DNA from: Pallidibacillus pasinlerensis
GTDB lineage: Bacteria; Bacillota; Bacilli; Bacillales; Caldibacillaceae
Direction of reading: 5' to 3'
Length of the DNA: 64,000 nucleotides
Assembly (NCBI RefSeq): GCF_009996845.1
Contig: NZ_JAACYS010000005.1
Span: 19,417-83,416 of the forward strand
Shown one piece after another: positions 36,902 through 45,867 of this stretch; the first letter of the stretch is position 1, and the number at the start of each line of letters is the position of its first letter. Both the position numbers and the translations under genes were made by a program. The notes below the pieces were generated by a model. It saw only the letters and a program-made list of their open reading frames with translations, was not told where the DNA came from and searched no databases.

Positions 36902-37258
36902 ATGACTCATATGCATATTACGTCTTGGGTATTGGCGATTATTCTATTCATTGTTGCCCTAGTCTTAATGAAAAGCAACAATGAAAAAGGCGCAAAAATT
37001 GTTTCAATGATAACACGCTTATTTTACATATTCGTGATCGTTACAGGTGTCATGTTATTTATGTCAATGCCTGAACCAACTGGCGATTACCATATTAAAA
37101 TGTTAGCCGGAATCCTAGTTATCGTTGTAATGGAATTAATTTTCGCTTCAGTGAAAAGACACAGATCAGTAACTTTATACTGGATTTTGTTTATCGTCAT
37201 TTTACTAACAACGATTTACCTAGGCCTTAAATTACCAATGGGTATGAAATTTTTCTAA
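36902..37258 (+). CDS. yisL: YisL family membrane protein (DUF1516)
   Basis: This 118-residue protein has four membrane helices and an N-terminal MTHMHITSWVLAIILFI. Position right after yisK and length match B. subtilis YisL. The function is unknown. A TATAGGAGG ribosome site lies upstream and a clear terminator downstream. Confidence 0.88.
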   Translation: MTHMHITSWVLAIILFIVALVLMKSNNEKGAKIVSMITRLFYIFVIVTGVMLFMSMPEPTGDYHIKMLAGILVIVVMELIFASVKRHRSVTLYWILFIVILLTTIYLGLKLPMGMKFF

Positions 37259-37270
37259 TTAAATATTTTT

Positions 37271-37320
37271 AAAAAAGAGGAAGAGTTTTGTCAAAATTCG
37301 TCAAAATTCTTCCTTTTTTT
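37271..37320 (+). terminator. terminator of yisL
   Basis: AAAAAAGAGGAAGA pairs with TCTTCCTTTTTTT. The loop carries the direct repeat GTCAAAATTC twice. Confidence 0.8.
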
Positions 37321-37402
37321 CGTTACAAAATTTGTGAATTGTGCTATTTTAATTATTAAGGGAGAATATTAATTTTCTATAATAATAAAGTAGGTGGACA
37401 AG

Positions 37403-39058
37403 GTGGCATTGGCCTATTCTTGTGAATATACAGACCGTAATCATTTAGAAAACTTTATATTAGAAAAGAAAATCAGCGAATATAATCATATTTTTGCTCA
37501 AGTAAGTTTAGGTAACGAGAGTCTTGATGATATATATAAGCTAAAAAAATTGTTGAAATCTTTATTACCTCAAAGCCAATTAATCGGTAATTTCACAAGT
37601 AATGAAATAGAAAGTGAATTTGATAATTCGAATAAAACAATTATTACCTTTTTTTTATTTGAAGAGTCGAATATGATGACAAACTTACTTTCTCAAATTG
37701 CTCGAGATAATGAAAAACAATTACATTTACAAACGTCTCTAGTGAGTCAATACGATCGAGTAACAGGCTTACCGAATCGATATAAAATCTATGATATCGT
37801 ACAGCAATTTATAGAGCGTTCAGAAAAACAAGACAATCATTTTGCCGTTGCTTTTTTTGACTTGGATCGTTTTAAAATGATTAATGATAGTTTTGGCCAC
37901 TTTGTTGGAGATCAAGTTATTTTAGAGATTTCGAACAGGATAAAAAGCCTACTTTCAAATGAAATGATTTTAGGTAAATTTGATGGGGATAAATTTATCA
38001 TTATTTTTGATAAGGAAAACGATATTCAGATTTTGAGGCAATCTTGTAGGAAAATCATAGATTTACTTAATACCCCATTTTTATATAACGGACAAGAATT
38101 CTTTTTAACAGCAAGTTTCGGAGTAAGTATATATCCACAGGATGGTCAAGATGTAGAATCATTGTTAAAAAATGCAGATATGGCATTAAATCAAGTAAAA
38201 AAATTAGGTGGCAATGGGATCAAATTTTTTACAAGTGATATGAAAAAACAAATTCAGGAAAAATTTGAATTAGAAAATTATTTACGACGTGCCATTGAGA
38301 AAAATGAGTTGTTTTTACTTTATCAACCGTTAATGGATTTACATACTGGTAAAATCATTGGTAGTGAAGCATTAATCCGTTGGAAACATCCGAAACTCGG
38401 TATCATTTCACCGATGAAATTTATTCCGATTGCGGAGGAAACAGGGCTTATTCATGATATTGGTAAATGGGTTTTAATTGAAAGTTGCAAACAGAACAAA
38501 GAGTGGATCGATGCAGGCTATAAGGAATTATTTGTTTCTGTAAACGTCTCTGCTCAGCAATTCCAACATCCGTTATTTATCGAGCATGTCAAAGAAGCCC
38601 TATCATTATCAAACTTGGACCCGAAACATCTTCATCTTGAATTAACTGAAAGTTGTATGATTACGAATGTGGATAAGTCCATTGAAATAATGGAAGTTTT
38701 ACAAAGTCATGGAGTAAAAGTGTCAATTGATGATTTTGGTACAGGTTATTCTTCGTTAAGTTACTTACGTCATTTACCAATTAATGTACTAAAAATAGAT
38801 CGTTCATTTATCAATAATATTCATGAAAAAGAAGTCGACTACTCTATTGTACGAGCCATTATTATGATTGGAAATGGACTTTCAGTTAAAGTGGTGGCTG
38901 AAGGAGTAGAAACTTCTGAACAGTTAAGAGAATTGAAAAATATGAACTGTGATATGGCTCAAGGATACTATATTGAAAATCCAATTAATCCTAAACAATT
39001 TTTTGAGCTGATTGCGAAAAAAAATAAAGAAGTAAAGGTTAATATTCCTATTAACTAA
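37403..39058 (+). CDS. GGDEF-EAL protein, probable c-di-GMP phosphodiesterase with inactive cyclase domain
   Basis: This protein of about 551 residues has three parts. Residues 1-110 resemble a short FIST-type sensor segment. A GGDEF domain follows (about 125-280) whose catalytic motif is DGDKF, so the essential Glu is Lys and cyclase activity is not expected. The EAL domain (about 295-540) is intact: EALIRW, NVSAQQF, ELTES, DDFGTGYSSL, KIDRSF, AEGVET and QGYY. It should hydrolyse cyclic di-GMP. The GTG at 37403 follows AGGTGG at 5 bases; a GTG at 37394 is also possible. No membrane helix is seen. Confidence 0.85.
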   Translation: MALAYSCEYTDRNHLENFILEKKISEYNHIFAQVSLGNESLDDIYKLKKLLKSLLPQSQLIGNFTSNEIESEFDNSNKTIITFFLFEESNMMTNLLSQIARDNEKQLHLQTSLVSQYDRVTGLPNRYKIYDIVQQFIERSEKQDNHFAVAFFDLDRFKMINDSFGHFVGDQVILEISNRIKSLLSNEMILGKFDGDKFIIIFDKENDIQILRQSCRKIIDLLNTPFLYNGQEFFLTASFGVSIYPQDGQDVESLLKNADMALNQVKKLGGNGIKFFTSDMKKQIQEKFELENYLRRAIEKNELFLLYQPLMDLHTGKIIGSEALIRWKHPKLGIISPMKFIPIAEETGLIHDIGKWVLIESCKQNKEWIDAGYKELFVSVNVSAQQFQHPLFIEHVKEALSLSNLDPKHLHLELTESCMITNVDKSIEIMEVLQSHGVKVSIDDFGTGYSSLSYLRHLPINVLKIDRSFINNIHEKEVDYSIVRAIIMIGNGLSVKVVAEGVETSEQLRELKNMNCDMAQGYYIENPINPKQFFELIAKKNKEVKVNIPIN

Positions 39059-39061
39059 TAT

Positions 39062-39117
39062 AAAGCTGTCCGAAAAGAAGTTTCAAATGATAACTTTTAT
39101 ATGGACAGCTTTTCCTT
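39062..39117. terminator. bidirectional terminator after the EAL gene
   Basis: AAAGCTGTCC pairs with GGACAGCTTT around a paired internal region. Confidence 0.75.
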
Positions 39118-39138
39118 TTGAAAAACTTATATACTAAA

Positions 39139-39711
39139 TTATGCATTTTTCGGCCAATAAAAATCTTGTAAAATAACGCGTTTTCCTGTATTTAAAGTGA
39201 ACTCTAGACGATCATTTCGTTTATGTACATCATAATCAAAGTGATGCTGTACAACACAAATTTCTTCGCTATTATCAAAGGTAAGGAAGTTAACACCTTG
39301 CTTTTTTTGCGTAAAAATAAAAGACAAGAAATTATGGCAATAAAGTATATCGAAAATGGAGAAATTTAATTGATTTAAAGTAGAAAAAAATTGATAAAAT
39401 ACGTCATTTTGTAATTCTTCCAGCCACGATATACAGCTGAAAGGAAGGGATTTACGTATGCGCATTCGCATTTGATCATGCAATATGTATTGTGTGTTTT
39501 TTGCCTGTATGACGTAATCTTCTGTTAAGATCCCCGTATGCCACTGATTTAATTGCTTAAACTGAATTTCTTTAAAAAAGAAATCCTCTAACGGAAAAGC
39601 ATCATCATTTTCCTCATCAAAAAAGACCCATTCTCCATTAATGAGTTCTAAAATCCCTTCACAATAAGAACGTTGTTGATTTTCAATAATCCGTAATCTT
39701 TCTGGCTTCAT
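39139..39711 (-). CDS. uncharacterised protein, possibly DUF2777 family
   Basis: This soluble protein of about 190 residues is rich in Phe, Gln and Asp. The opening ENQQRSYCEGILELINGEWVFFDEENDDAFPLEDFFF recalls the Bacillus DUF2777 proteins, but I am not certain of that family. No enzyme motif is visible. The ATG at 39711 (MKPERL) has GGAGG 5-7 bases upstream. It is convergent with the EAL gene and stands alone. Confidence 0.6.
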   Translation of the reverse strand: MKPERLRIIENQQRSYCEGILELINGEWVFFDEENDDAFPLEDFFFKEIQFKQLNQWHTGILTEDYVIQAKNTQYILHDQMRMRIRKSLPFSCISWLEELQNDVFYQFFSTLNQLNFSIFDILYCHNFLSFIFTQKKQGVNFLTFDNSEEICVVQHHFDYDVHKRNDRLEFTLNTGKRVILQDFYWPKNA

Positions 39712-39898
39712 GGTGTCCTCCAACGAAAAGTTTAGTTTTTAATTTGTTTTGACAAATTCTTTGATTTTTATACAAATTGTCATTTTTAGAAAGGCTTCTA
39801 TATTGACGTCTTATCTTATTAAAAGGTAAGCTATAATCGTATTAACTTTCTGATTATAATGATGATTCTTTTAACTTGGGGTGAGGAGGCTTAGATGG

Positions 39899-41272
39899 TT
39901 GAAAAAAACAATCGGAGTACTAATTTTAGTTAGTTTTTTGTTTTTTACTTTAGCACCAATAGCTACTACAGCGGAAAACCAAGCTTCGGAAAATGATAGT
40001 GTGTACTATATTATCGTTGACCGTTTTTATAATGGGGACCAAGCAAATGATTTTGAAGTAAATTCACAAGACCCGTTAGCTTATCACGGTGGGGATTTTC
40101 AAGGAATAATAAAGCAGATTAATTATATAAAAAAGATGGGGTTTACAACAATTGTATTAAGTCCTATTTTTGAAAGTGAAGATGATCGTTATTTTAGTAA
40201 AAAAATAAAAGATTACTATAAACTAAATCGACATTTTGGTAGTATGGAAGATTTCAAAGAACTTATAAATGTTGCCCATGAAAATGAATTAAAAGTGATT
40301 CTGGATTTACCGATTACAGATGAAATAACACTAAGCGAGTTATCCGTTGTTGCAAAGTGGTGGGTTGAAGAAACAAATGTTGATGGCTATTTATTGGAAA
40401 AGCAAGCGGAGTTTGCTATCACGGATTATGAACGTTTTGCTGAAGAAGTAAAAACCGTTAATGAAAAAATTTTTATAATCGTAAAAAGTGACGACGAATC
40501 ACTCGATTTACAAAGTTCTTCTATTGATAGTTTTCTATTAAGGGAGTTAACAGAGCTTATGCGAGAAGTTTTAACAAAACCTGATCAATTCCTTACTCCA
40601 TTGTTTCATTATTCATTAGAGAACGAGCAATCGCGTCATTTTTGGAAATACATTGATGATGCACAAACGACTCGTTTTACATATGAATTAGTACAACAAA
40701 ACCAATATCCAGGGGATCGCTGGCCACTTATTTTAACGTATATGTATACAACTCCTGGCGTACCATTTATTTTTTATGGATCAGAGATTGCGGTAAATGG
40801 GGGAGAAGGTGCTGAAAATCATCGTTTAATGGATTTTCGGGCTGATAGCGAATTGATTGAATTTATAGAAAAACTAGGAAAGATTAGAAACCACTACCCA
40901 TCCTTAACGAAAGGGGATATGAAGTTACTTTATGATAAAGATGGGATGACGATTTACTCAAGAACTTATGAAGATGAAACAATGATTATTGCATTAAATA
41001 ATACGTCTGAGAACCAAGTTGTTGAAATATCAAATGAACAAATTGAGCCAAATAAGCAGCTTTCAGGTCTAATAGAAGGGGAACTTATTAAAGAAAGTGA
41101 TGGAAAATATTTAATTCATATTAATCAGCAGCAATCAGAAATTTTTATTGTGCAAAATAAGACAGGAATAAATGTAGTGAATACGGTGGTCATGTCATTA
41201 GTGCCTGTTGTTTTCGTGTTAATATACTACTACATGTGGCGAAGAGGGAAAAAGAAAGTTGCGAATGAATAG
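39899..41272 (+). CDS. membrane-anchored GH13 (alpha-amylase-like) protein lacking catalytic residues
   Basis: This protein of about 457 residues has a signal peptide (residues 1-27), a GH13-type barrel, and a C-terminal membrane helix followed by WRRGKKK. Barrel motifs remain: YYIIVDRFYNGD, YHGGDFQGI, IKKMGFTTIVLSPIFES and TTPGVPFIFYGSE. The four active-site regions are altered: DLPITDE replaces the D..xNH region, VDGYLLEKQ replaces the GFRxD nucleophile, no acid Glu follows, and DDAQTTRF replaces NHDxxRF. It is therefore probably a pseudo-enzyme on the outer face of the membrane. The TTG at 39899 is chosen because AGGAGG lies 9 bases before. Confidence 0.78.
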   Translation: MKKTIGVLILVSFLFFTLAPIATTAENQASENDSVYYIIVDRFYNGDQANDFEVNSQDPLAYHGGDFQGIIKQINYIKKMGFTTIVLSPIFESEDDRYFSKKIKDYYKLNRHFGSMEDFKELINVAHENELKVILDLPITDEITLSELSVVAKWWVEETNVDGYLLEKQAEFAITDYERFAEEVKTVNEKIFIIVKSDDESLDLQSSSIDSFLLRELTELMREVLTKPDQFLTPLFHYSLENEQSRHFWKYIDDAQTTRFTYELVQQNQYPGDRWPLILTYMYTTPGVPFIFYGSEIAVNGGEGAENHRLMDFRADSELIEFIEKLGKIRNHYPSLTKGDMKLLYDKDGMTIYSRTYEDETMIIALNNTSENQVVEISNEQIEPNKQLSGLIEGELIKESDGKYLIHINQQQSEIFIVQNKTGINVVNTVVMSLVPVVFVLIYYYMWRRGKKKVANE

Positions 41273-41282
41273 GAAGTTAAGA

Positions 41283-41340
41283 AAGGATTACCGAATGTAT
41301 CTTCCTCGTTTAATGGGAAGGACAAGTGGTAATCCTTTTG
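41283..41340. terminator. terminator between the GH13 gene and yajQ
   Basis: AAGGATTACC and GGTAATCCTT pair at the base of a longer hairpin followed by TT. It serves the plus-strand gene and possibly yajQ as well. Confidence 0.7.
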
Positions 41341-41344
41341 ATGT

Positions 41345-41836
41345 TTAGCGGAAGTTTACAAATTGTACATCAATTGGTAAATCTGCTTCACGGATGATTG
41401 CAATCACTTTTTGTAAATCATCTTTACTTTTACCTGAAACGCGAATTTGATCATCTTGAATTTGGCTTTTAACTTTAAGCTTTGAGTTTTTTATTAATGT
41501 ATTAATTTTCTTTGCATTGTCTTTATCAATGCCACTAACAAGTTTTGCCCGTTGACGAACATTACCGCTAAATGCACTTTCAAGTTTTTCGTATTGGATG
41601 TTTTTAATCGGTACATTACGACGAATCAACTTACTTATTAACACGTCTTTTAATTGATTCATTTTAAACTCATCATCAGATATAAGAACGAGTTCTTCGC
41701 CTTCTAATTTAATATCGCTGGAACTTCCTTTGAAGTCATAACGATTTTGGATTTCTTTCATTGCCATATTAACCGCATTCTGTACTTCCGAAAAATCTAC
41801 TTTTGAAACAATATCAAATGAACTTTCCTTTGCCAT
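41345..41836 (-). CDS. YajQ family nucleotide-binding protein
   Basis: This 163-residue protein matches the YajQ/UPF0234 family, with a [24 protein letters not shown] start, the [12 protein letters not shown] motif and the terminal [12 protein letters not shown]. Homologues bind nucleic acid or cyclic di-GMP. The nearby EAL protein makes a cyclic di-GMP link conceivable, but this is inference. The start at 41836 has a GGAGG site. Confidence 0.9.
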   Translation of the reverse strand: MAKESSFDIVSKVDFSEVQNAVNMAMKEIQNRYDFKGSSSDIKLEGEELVLISDDEFKMNQLKDVLISKLIRRNVPIKNIQYEKLESAFSGNVRQRAKLVSGIDKDNAKKINTLIKNSKLKVKSQIQDDQIRVSGKSKDDLQKVIAIIREADLPIDVQFVNFR

Positions 41837-41932
41837 TTGTATCCTCCGTTCCTACTACTATTTGCCTCTATTATATGGAAAAACCTACCAATGGGCAAGT
41901 GAGTATCGATGAACGGAGCTTTTATGAAGGAA

Positions 41933-42060
41933 TGTCTTTTATAAGGGTTAAAAAGGACAAAACATTACGTTAGTTCATTAGAATTGTCTTTAATAGGGGT
42001 TCAAAGAGACAAAACCTCACGAGAAAACAAGAGATAAGTCATTTATAGGTGGGACAATAA
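41933..42060. repeat. second 52-bp hairpin repeat locus, three units
   Basis: TGTC, TGTC and AGTC start at 41933, 41985 and 42037, so the period is exactly 52. Each is followed by a short palindrome (TTTTATAAGGGTTAAAA, TTTAATAGGGGTTCAAA) and then GGACAAAA or GACAAAA, so TGTC pairs with GACA. The stem sequence differs from the large array at 2645-3892, but the period and the TGTC/GACA frame are the same. Confidence 0.7.
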
Positions 42061-42067
42061 GAATAAG

Positions 42068-42092
42068 AGGCTGTCACGTCGACAGCCTTAAA
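42068..42092 (-). terminator. hairpin after the DUF3941-like gene
   Basis: GGCTGTC and GACAGCC form a 7-bp stem just past the stop codon. The following tract on the minus strand is T-rich but not a pure run. Confidence 0.5.
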
Positions 42093-42093
42093 T

Positions 42094-42225
42094 TTACAAA
42101 TGATCCGTTTTCTTTGAGTATTGCCGTTTCCCAGCTTTCCGGTTCCGTTCTTTCAATTCGTTCGCTTTTTCTCTTTTTGCTTGATGATCAACGGGTTTTT
42201 TATCGTCATCCTTCGTGTATGACAT
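42094..42225 (-). CDS. small basic protein, DUF3941-like
   Basis: This 43-residue charged protein reads MSYTKDDDKKPVDHQAKREKANELKERNRKAGKRQYSKKTDHL in short pieces: acidic start, Lys/Arg/Glu-rich middle, and a QYSKKTDHL end. The ending fits the Bacillus DUF3941 family as I recall it. AAGGAG lies 9 bases before the ATG. The function is unknown. Confidence 0.65.
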   Translation of the reverse strand: MSYTKDDDKKPVDHQAKREKANELKERNRKAGKRQYSKKTDHL

Positions 42226-42272
42226 CTTTTAACACTCCTTAAACAATTTTAAGAAAACGTGCTTCTGTCATA

Positions 42273-43157
42273 TTATTTCGTAAGATCGATGTCACTATTC
42301 GCTTTTTTGTCTAAGAAAAAGACTGCGATTGCTCCAGGACCTGTATGAGCACCGATTACTGAGCCAATCATATTAATAAAGAAATGTTTACATCCATATT
42401 GTTCTTCCATCATTTCTTTTATTTGTAATGCAGTATCTTCATCGTCCGCATGACTAATTCCAATTAGTTGATTGGATAAATCCTCTCCACGTTCACCCAT
42501 TAAATCCACAATTCGTTTCAGCACTTTTTTCCGTCCGCGAATTTTTTCTAATGGAATTAATTTACCATCTTCCACATGTAATAAAGGTTTAATGTTTAGC
42601 AAACCGCCGACGAAGGCACTAACATTGGAAACTCGTCCACCGCGTCGCAAATATTCCAAATTATCGACAGTAAATAAATGTTGCATATGTTCACAATAAA
42701 ATTTTGCTTCCTCAATAATTGTTTCCTTTGTGGCGCCGCTTTCCATTAGTTTGACTGCATGATTCACGATTAAACCGAGACCGAGTGAAGCGGCTTTCGT
42801 GTCAATAATTGTTAAATCAAACTCAGGATAATCTTCTAGAACTTGTTCCCGGACCATACAAGCTGTTTGATATGTACCTGATAATTCGGATGAAAAAGCT
42901 AAATAAAGACAAGCTTGACCTTCTTGCGCATATTTTGTAAAGACTTCCGAAAACTGATTAATTGATGCTTGTGACGTTTTTGGAACGCTGCCGTTTCGCA
43001 TTTCATCATAAACTTTTTTTGCTTGAATCCCTACAATATCTTTATATTCTTCATCATTAAGATGAACTGTTAATGGAACTAGTTCCAAATTATGTTCTGT
43101 AATATAACTATGAGGCAAGTCACATGCACTATCAACGATAATTTTTAATGTTGACAT
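42273..43157 (-). CDS. yitS: DegV family fatty-acid-binding protein YitS
   Basis: This 294-residue DegV/FakB-type protein binds fatty acids and may present them to a fatty acid kinase. Typical segments are VDSACDLP at the N-terminus, TSQASINQF, and the [25 protein letters not shown] motif. It matches B. subtilis YitS in length and position. The ATG at 43157 follows GGTGG; longer readings to 43190 lack support. Confidence 0.9.
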   Translation of the reverse strand: MSTLKIIVDSACDLPHSYITEHNLELVPLTVHLNDEEYKDIVGIQAKKVYDEMRNGSVPKTSQASINQFSEVFTKYAQEGQACLYLAFSSELSGTYQTACMVREQVLEDYPEFDLTIIDTKAASLGLGLIVNHAVKLMESGATKETIIEEAKFYCEHMQHLFTVDNLEYLRRGGRVSNVSAFVGGLLNIKPLLHVEDGKLIPLEKIRGRKKVLKRIVDLMGERGEDLSNQLIGISHADDEDTALQIKEMMEEQYGCKHFFINMIGSVIGAHTGPGAIAVFFLDKKANSDIDLTK

Positions 43158-43386
43158 ATTACCACCGCTTTCTATTTTTTTCCTATTCATAAGTTTATCA
43201 TTTAGGTGAAAATAAGCAAAGTTTCACCATGCTCAGATCCTATTAACAAAAAGAAGTATTGGGTTTCATTATAGAATATTTTATTTTGGGGAATTATAAC
43301 CATATGAAGCAATATTTATCTTAACGATTGTTTTTTTATATGTAAAGTGGAAATCGTATTAGTTTTATTACAACTTGGAGGAACCT

Positions 43387-43686
43387 ATGGTTTTAAATAA
43401 CGTTAAAAAATTAATCGCAGTCATCATGGGGTCATTTATTTTTGCAGCATCAGTTACAGAAAATTCGAAGGAGATAAAAAAGGCGATTTTAAATCGATTA
43501 AAAAGGGGAGCAACGGTCTTTCCAGTCCATGGAGCCTTTTCAGAACAGGGGAAGGAAATGTTACTAACGGTAATTAGTCGTTATGAATTATATGAACTGC
43601 GGAAAATTATATTAGAAATTGATCCTAGCGCTTTTACGAATGTTGTTCAAACTGATTCGATTATCGGACATTTCCGCAAAACATAA
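43387..43686 (+). pseudogene. yitT: internally deleted YitT family gene (N-terminus fused to DUF2179)
   Basis: This 99-residue product joins the first residues of a YitT-like protein (VLNNVKKLIAVIMGSFIFAAS) directly to a DUF2179 C-terminal domain (TENSKEIKKAILNRLKRGATVFPVHGAFS...IDPSAFTNVVQTDSIIGHF). Normal YitT proteins have about 280 residues and five or six helices. The middle is missing without a frameshift. The ATG at 43387 has GGAGG upstream and a terminator follows. It may still be made as a small soluble protein, but transport or membrane function is lost. Confidence 0.72.
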
Positions 43687-43688
43687 GT

Positions 43689-43719
43689 ATGGGACAGTGA
43701 AAAAACTGTCCCATTTTTA
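43689..43719 (+). terminator. terminator of the yitT remnant
   Basis: ATGGGACAGT pairs with ACTGTCCCAT, followed by TTTTTA. Confidence 0.85.
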
Positions 43720-43725
43720 TACAAG

Positions 43726-44058
43726 TTAATACAGCTCTAGGTCTTCCAGTTCGTTTTTGTATTGTTCTTCAAATTGTTGCTCGGCAATTTCTGCATCTGG
43801 AAATGCTTGTTGAACTTGGGCTAAGTCTGACATAGAAATGTTGTCCTTTGATGATTTCCGTTGTTGCAACCGCTCATTATTATAAAAAGCCAATTGGGCC
43901 ACCAACTAATAATGGACAATAGGAGAATCTTGTCCTTCTCTCATTTTTCGGGCTTCCGCCTCGGCATATGTTAAATGGTAAGGGATTCTTTTTGCATGTT
44001 GCTCAACTGCGTTAGAAGCTTGACTTACAAATCGTTTTGATTTTCCGCCTTTTCCCAT
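43726..44058 (-). pseudogene. small gene interrupted by an in-frame TAG
   Basis: A GGAGGGA site precedes the ATG at 44058. Fifty codons (starting MGKGGKSKRFVSQASN) end with TAG at 43908-43906. The same frame then stays open for another 59 codons (from LVAQLAFYNNERLQQ to YKNELEDLELY), ending with TAA at 43728-43726. Both halves look protein-like and charged. It is either one gene with a nonsense mutation or a short gene followed by an overlapping one starting at the TTG next to the TAG. I do not recognise the family. Confidence 0.5.
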
Positions 44059-44317
44059 AAGAAAATCCCTCCATTCTTAATACGGAACGACTTTTAAATC
44101 GTTCAATAATAACTTAACCTACTTCTTATATTTCAATCGTTGAAGAAATAGGAAAATAGGTTAGTAAAATATTAGAAAATTACGAATATAATTCTCCGGT
44201 GGTATTCTTTGGTGTTTTTTCTATAATACAGTTAAGAGATGTGACAGTGTTGTGATCCATAATAAAAATTTTTATTGCAAAAGTGAATACTATTTATTAA
44301 AATAATATTCACAAAAA

Positions 44318-44331
44318 GGAAAACGTTTTCA
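44318..44331 (+). promoter_or_regulatory. cre site (CcpA) before the CstA gene
   Basis: GGAAAACGTTTTCA matches the cre consensus TGWAANCGNTNWCA at all positions but the first. It lies 20 bp before the start codon, where CcpA binding would block transcription. Confidence 0.75.
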
Positions 44332-44351
44332 TAAAAAGGGGGAAGAGAAAC

Positions 44352-45791
44352 ATGGTCACATTTTTTGGGTGTATTGCTTTATTAATTTTAGGGTATTTTA
44401 CGTATGGCAAATTTATTGAAAAAGTCTTCGGACCAAATGAGGCACGTCCAACACCGGCGATTGCGAATAATGACGGTGTTGACTATGTGCCAATGAGTAA
44501 ACCGAAAAATGCACTTATTCAATTATTAAATATTGCTGGAACAGGTCCGATTTTCGGTCCAATTATGGGGGCGTTATTTGGTCCAGTAGCGTTTTTATGG
44601 ATTGTCTTTGGAGCAATTTTTGCTGGAGCAGTACACGATTACTTAACGGGTATGATTTCTATTCGAAACAGAGGGGCACATATCCCAGAATTAGCAGGAA
44701 AATTTTTAGGGAAAGTTTCAAGACATGTCGTTAACGCCTTTGCATTATTACTATTAATTTTAGTTGCCACAGTATTTACAACAACACCAGCGTCGTTACT
44801 ACATATTTTATTAGATCAAAAAATTGCACTGGGTATTATAGTTGCGATTATTTTTGGGTACTATTTTCTTTCAACAATATTACCTATCAATAAAATCATT
44901 GGTAGAGTGTATCCAATTTTCGGCGCAGTATTGTTAATTGGTACTGTTTGTGTAGGGATTGCACTTGTCTTTTCTGGAAATGAAATACCAGAGTTAACGT
45001 TACAAAATATGCATCCTGAAAATATTCCAATTATTCCGATGTTGTTCTTTACAATTACGTGTGGAGCGTTATCTGGTTTCCATGCAACTCAATCACCTTT
45101 AATTTCGAGAACAACACAAAAAGAATCGCAAGGACGCTTTATTTTCTACGGAATGATGATTACTGAGGCTGTAATTGCAATGATTTGGGCAGCTGCAGCG
45201 ATGAGTTTATTCCATGGTGAAAATTTACAAGAGTTAATCAATCAAGGTACTGCATCTGCTGTAGTAAATGAAATTTCCATGACATTATTAGGAGCAGTTG
45301 GAGGAACAATTGCTGTACTTGGTGCGGTAGTGCTTCCAATTACTTCAGGCGATACAGCTTTCCGTGCTGCGCGTAACATTATTGCTGATTACATTAATCT
45401 TGCACAAAAGAAATTAGGGAATCGTTTAGTGATTGCAATCCCATTGTTTGCTGTATCTGTCGTTTTAACACAAGTAGACTTTAACATTTTATGGCGTTAT
45501 TTCTCTTGGGCTAACCAAGCAACGGGAGCTATAGCACTTTGGATTGCGACAATGTACTTGTTTGTTAAAGGTAAAAACTATTTCGTATCATTAGTACCTG
45601 CCACCTTTATGACATATATGGTATTTGTATATATCCTAAATGCTCAAATTGGATTTAGATTAGATCTAAATCTTTCCTTTATCGTAGGTATTTTCTTAAC
45701 AGTAGGATTAGCAATCTGGTTCTTTAGAAAAGCGAAGAAAAATAAAGCAGAGCAAATTAAAGTGGAAGTTGACGTGGATGATGCAGCGTAA
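44352..45791 (+). CDS. CstA family carbon-starvation protein (peptide or pyruvate carrier)
   Basis: This 479-residue transporter has more than a dozen membrane helices. CstA family hallmarks are the N-terminal LNIAGTGPIFGPIMGALFGPVAFLWI, the AGAVHDYLTGMISIRNRG segment and the GFHATQSPLISRTTQ motif. Relatives take up peptides or pyruvate under carbon limitation. The upstream cre site fits catabolite repression. The protein is of the short type, without the extended C-terminus of E. coli CstA. Confidence 0.88.
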   Translation: MVTFFGCIALLILGYFTYGKFIEKVFGPNEARPTPAIANNDGVDYVPMSKPKNALIQLLNIAGTGPIFGPIMGALFGPVAFLWIVFGAIFAGAVHDYLTGMISIRNRGAHIPELAGKFLGKVSRHVVNAFALLLLILVATVFTTTPASLLHILLDQKIALGIIVAIIFGYYFLSTILPINKIIGRVYPIFGAVLLIGTVCVGIALVFSGNEIPELTLQNMHPENIPIIPMLFFTITCGALSGFHATQSPLISRTTQKESQGRFIFYGMMITEAVIAMIWAAAAMSLFHGENLQELINQGTASAVVNEISMTLLGAVGGTIAVLGAVVLPITSGDTAFRAARNIIADYINLAQKKLGNRLVIAIPLFAVSVVLTQVDFNILWRYFSWANQATGAIALWIATMYLFVKGKNYFVSLVPATFMTYMVFVYILNAQIGFRLDLNLSFIVGIFLTVGLAIWFFRKAKKNKAEQIKVEVDVDDAA

Positions 45792-45810
45792 AATTTCTTA
45801 ATAAAACAAG

Positions 45811-45857
45811 TAAAGCTGTCTTAAGTATGTACTACAATACTTAGGACAGCTTTCTTT
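45811..45857. terminator. bidirectional terminator between the CstA gene and yitU
   Basis: AAAGCTGTC and TTAAGTAT pair with ATACTTA and GACAGCTTT, closing both convergent genes. Confidence 0.8.
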
Positions 45858-45867
45858 ATGGATAAAA

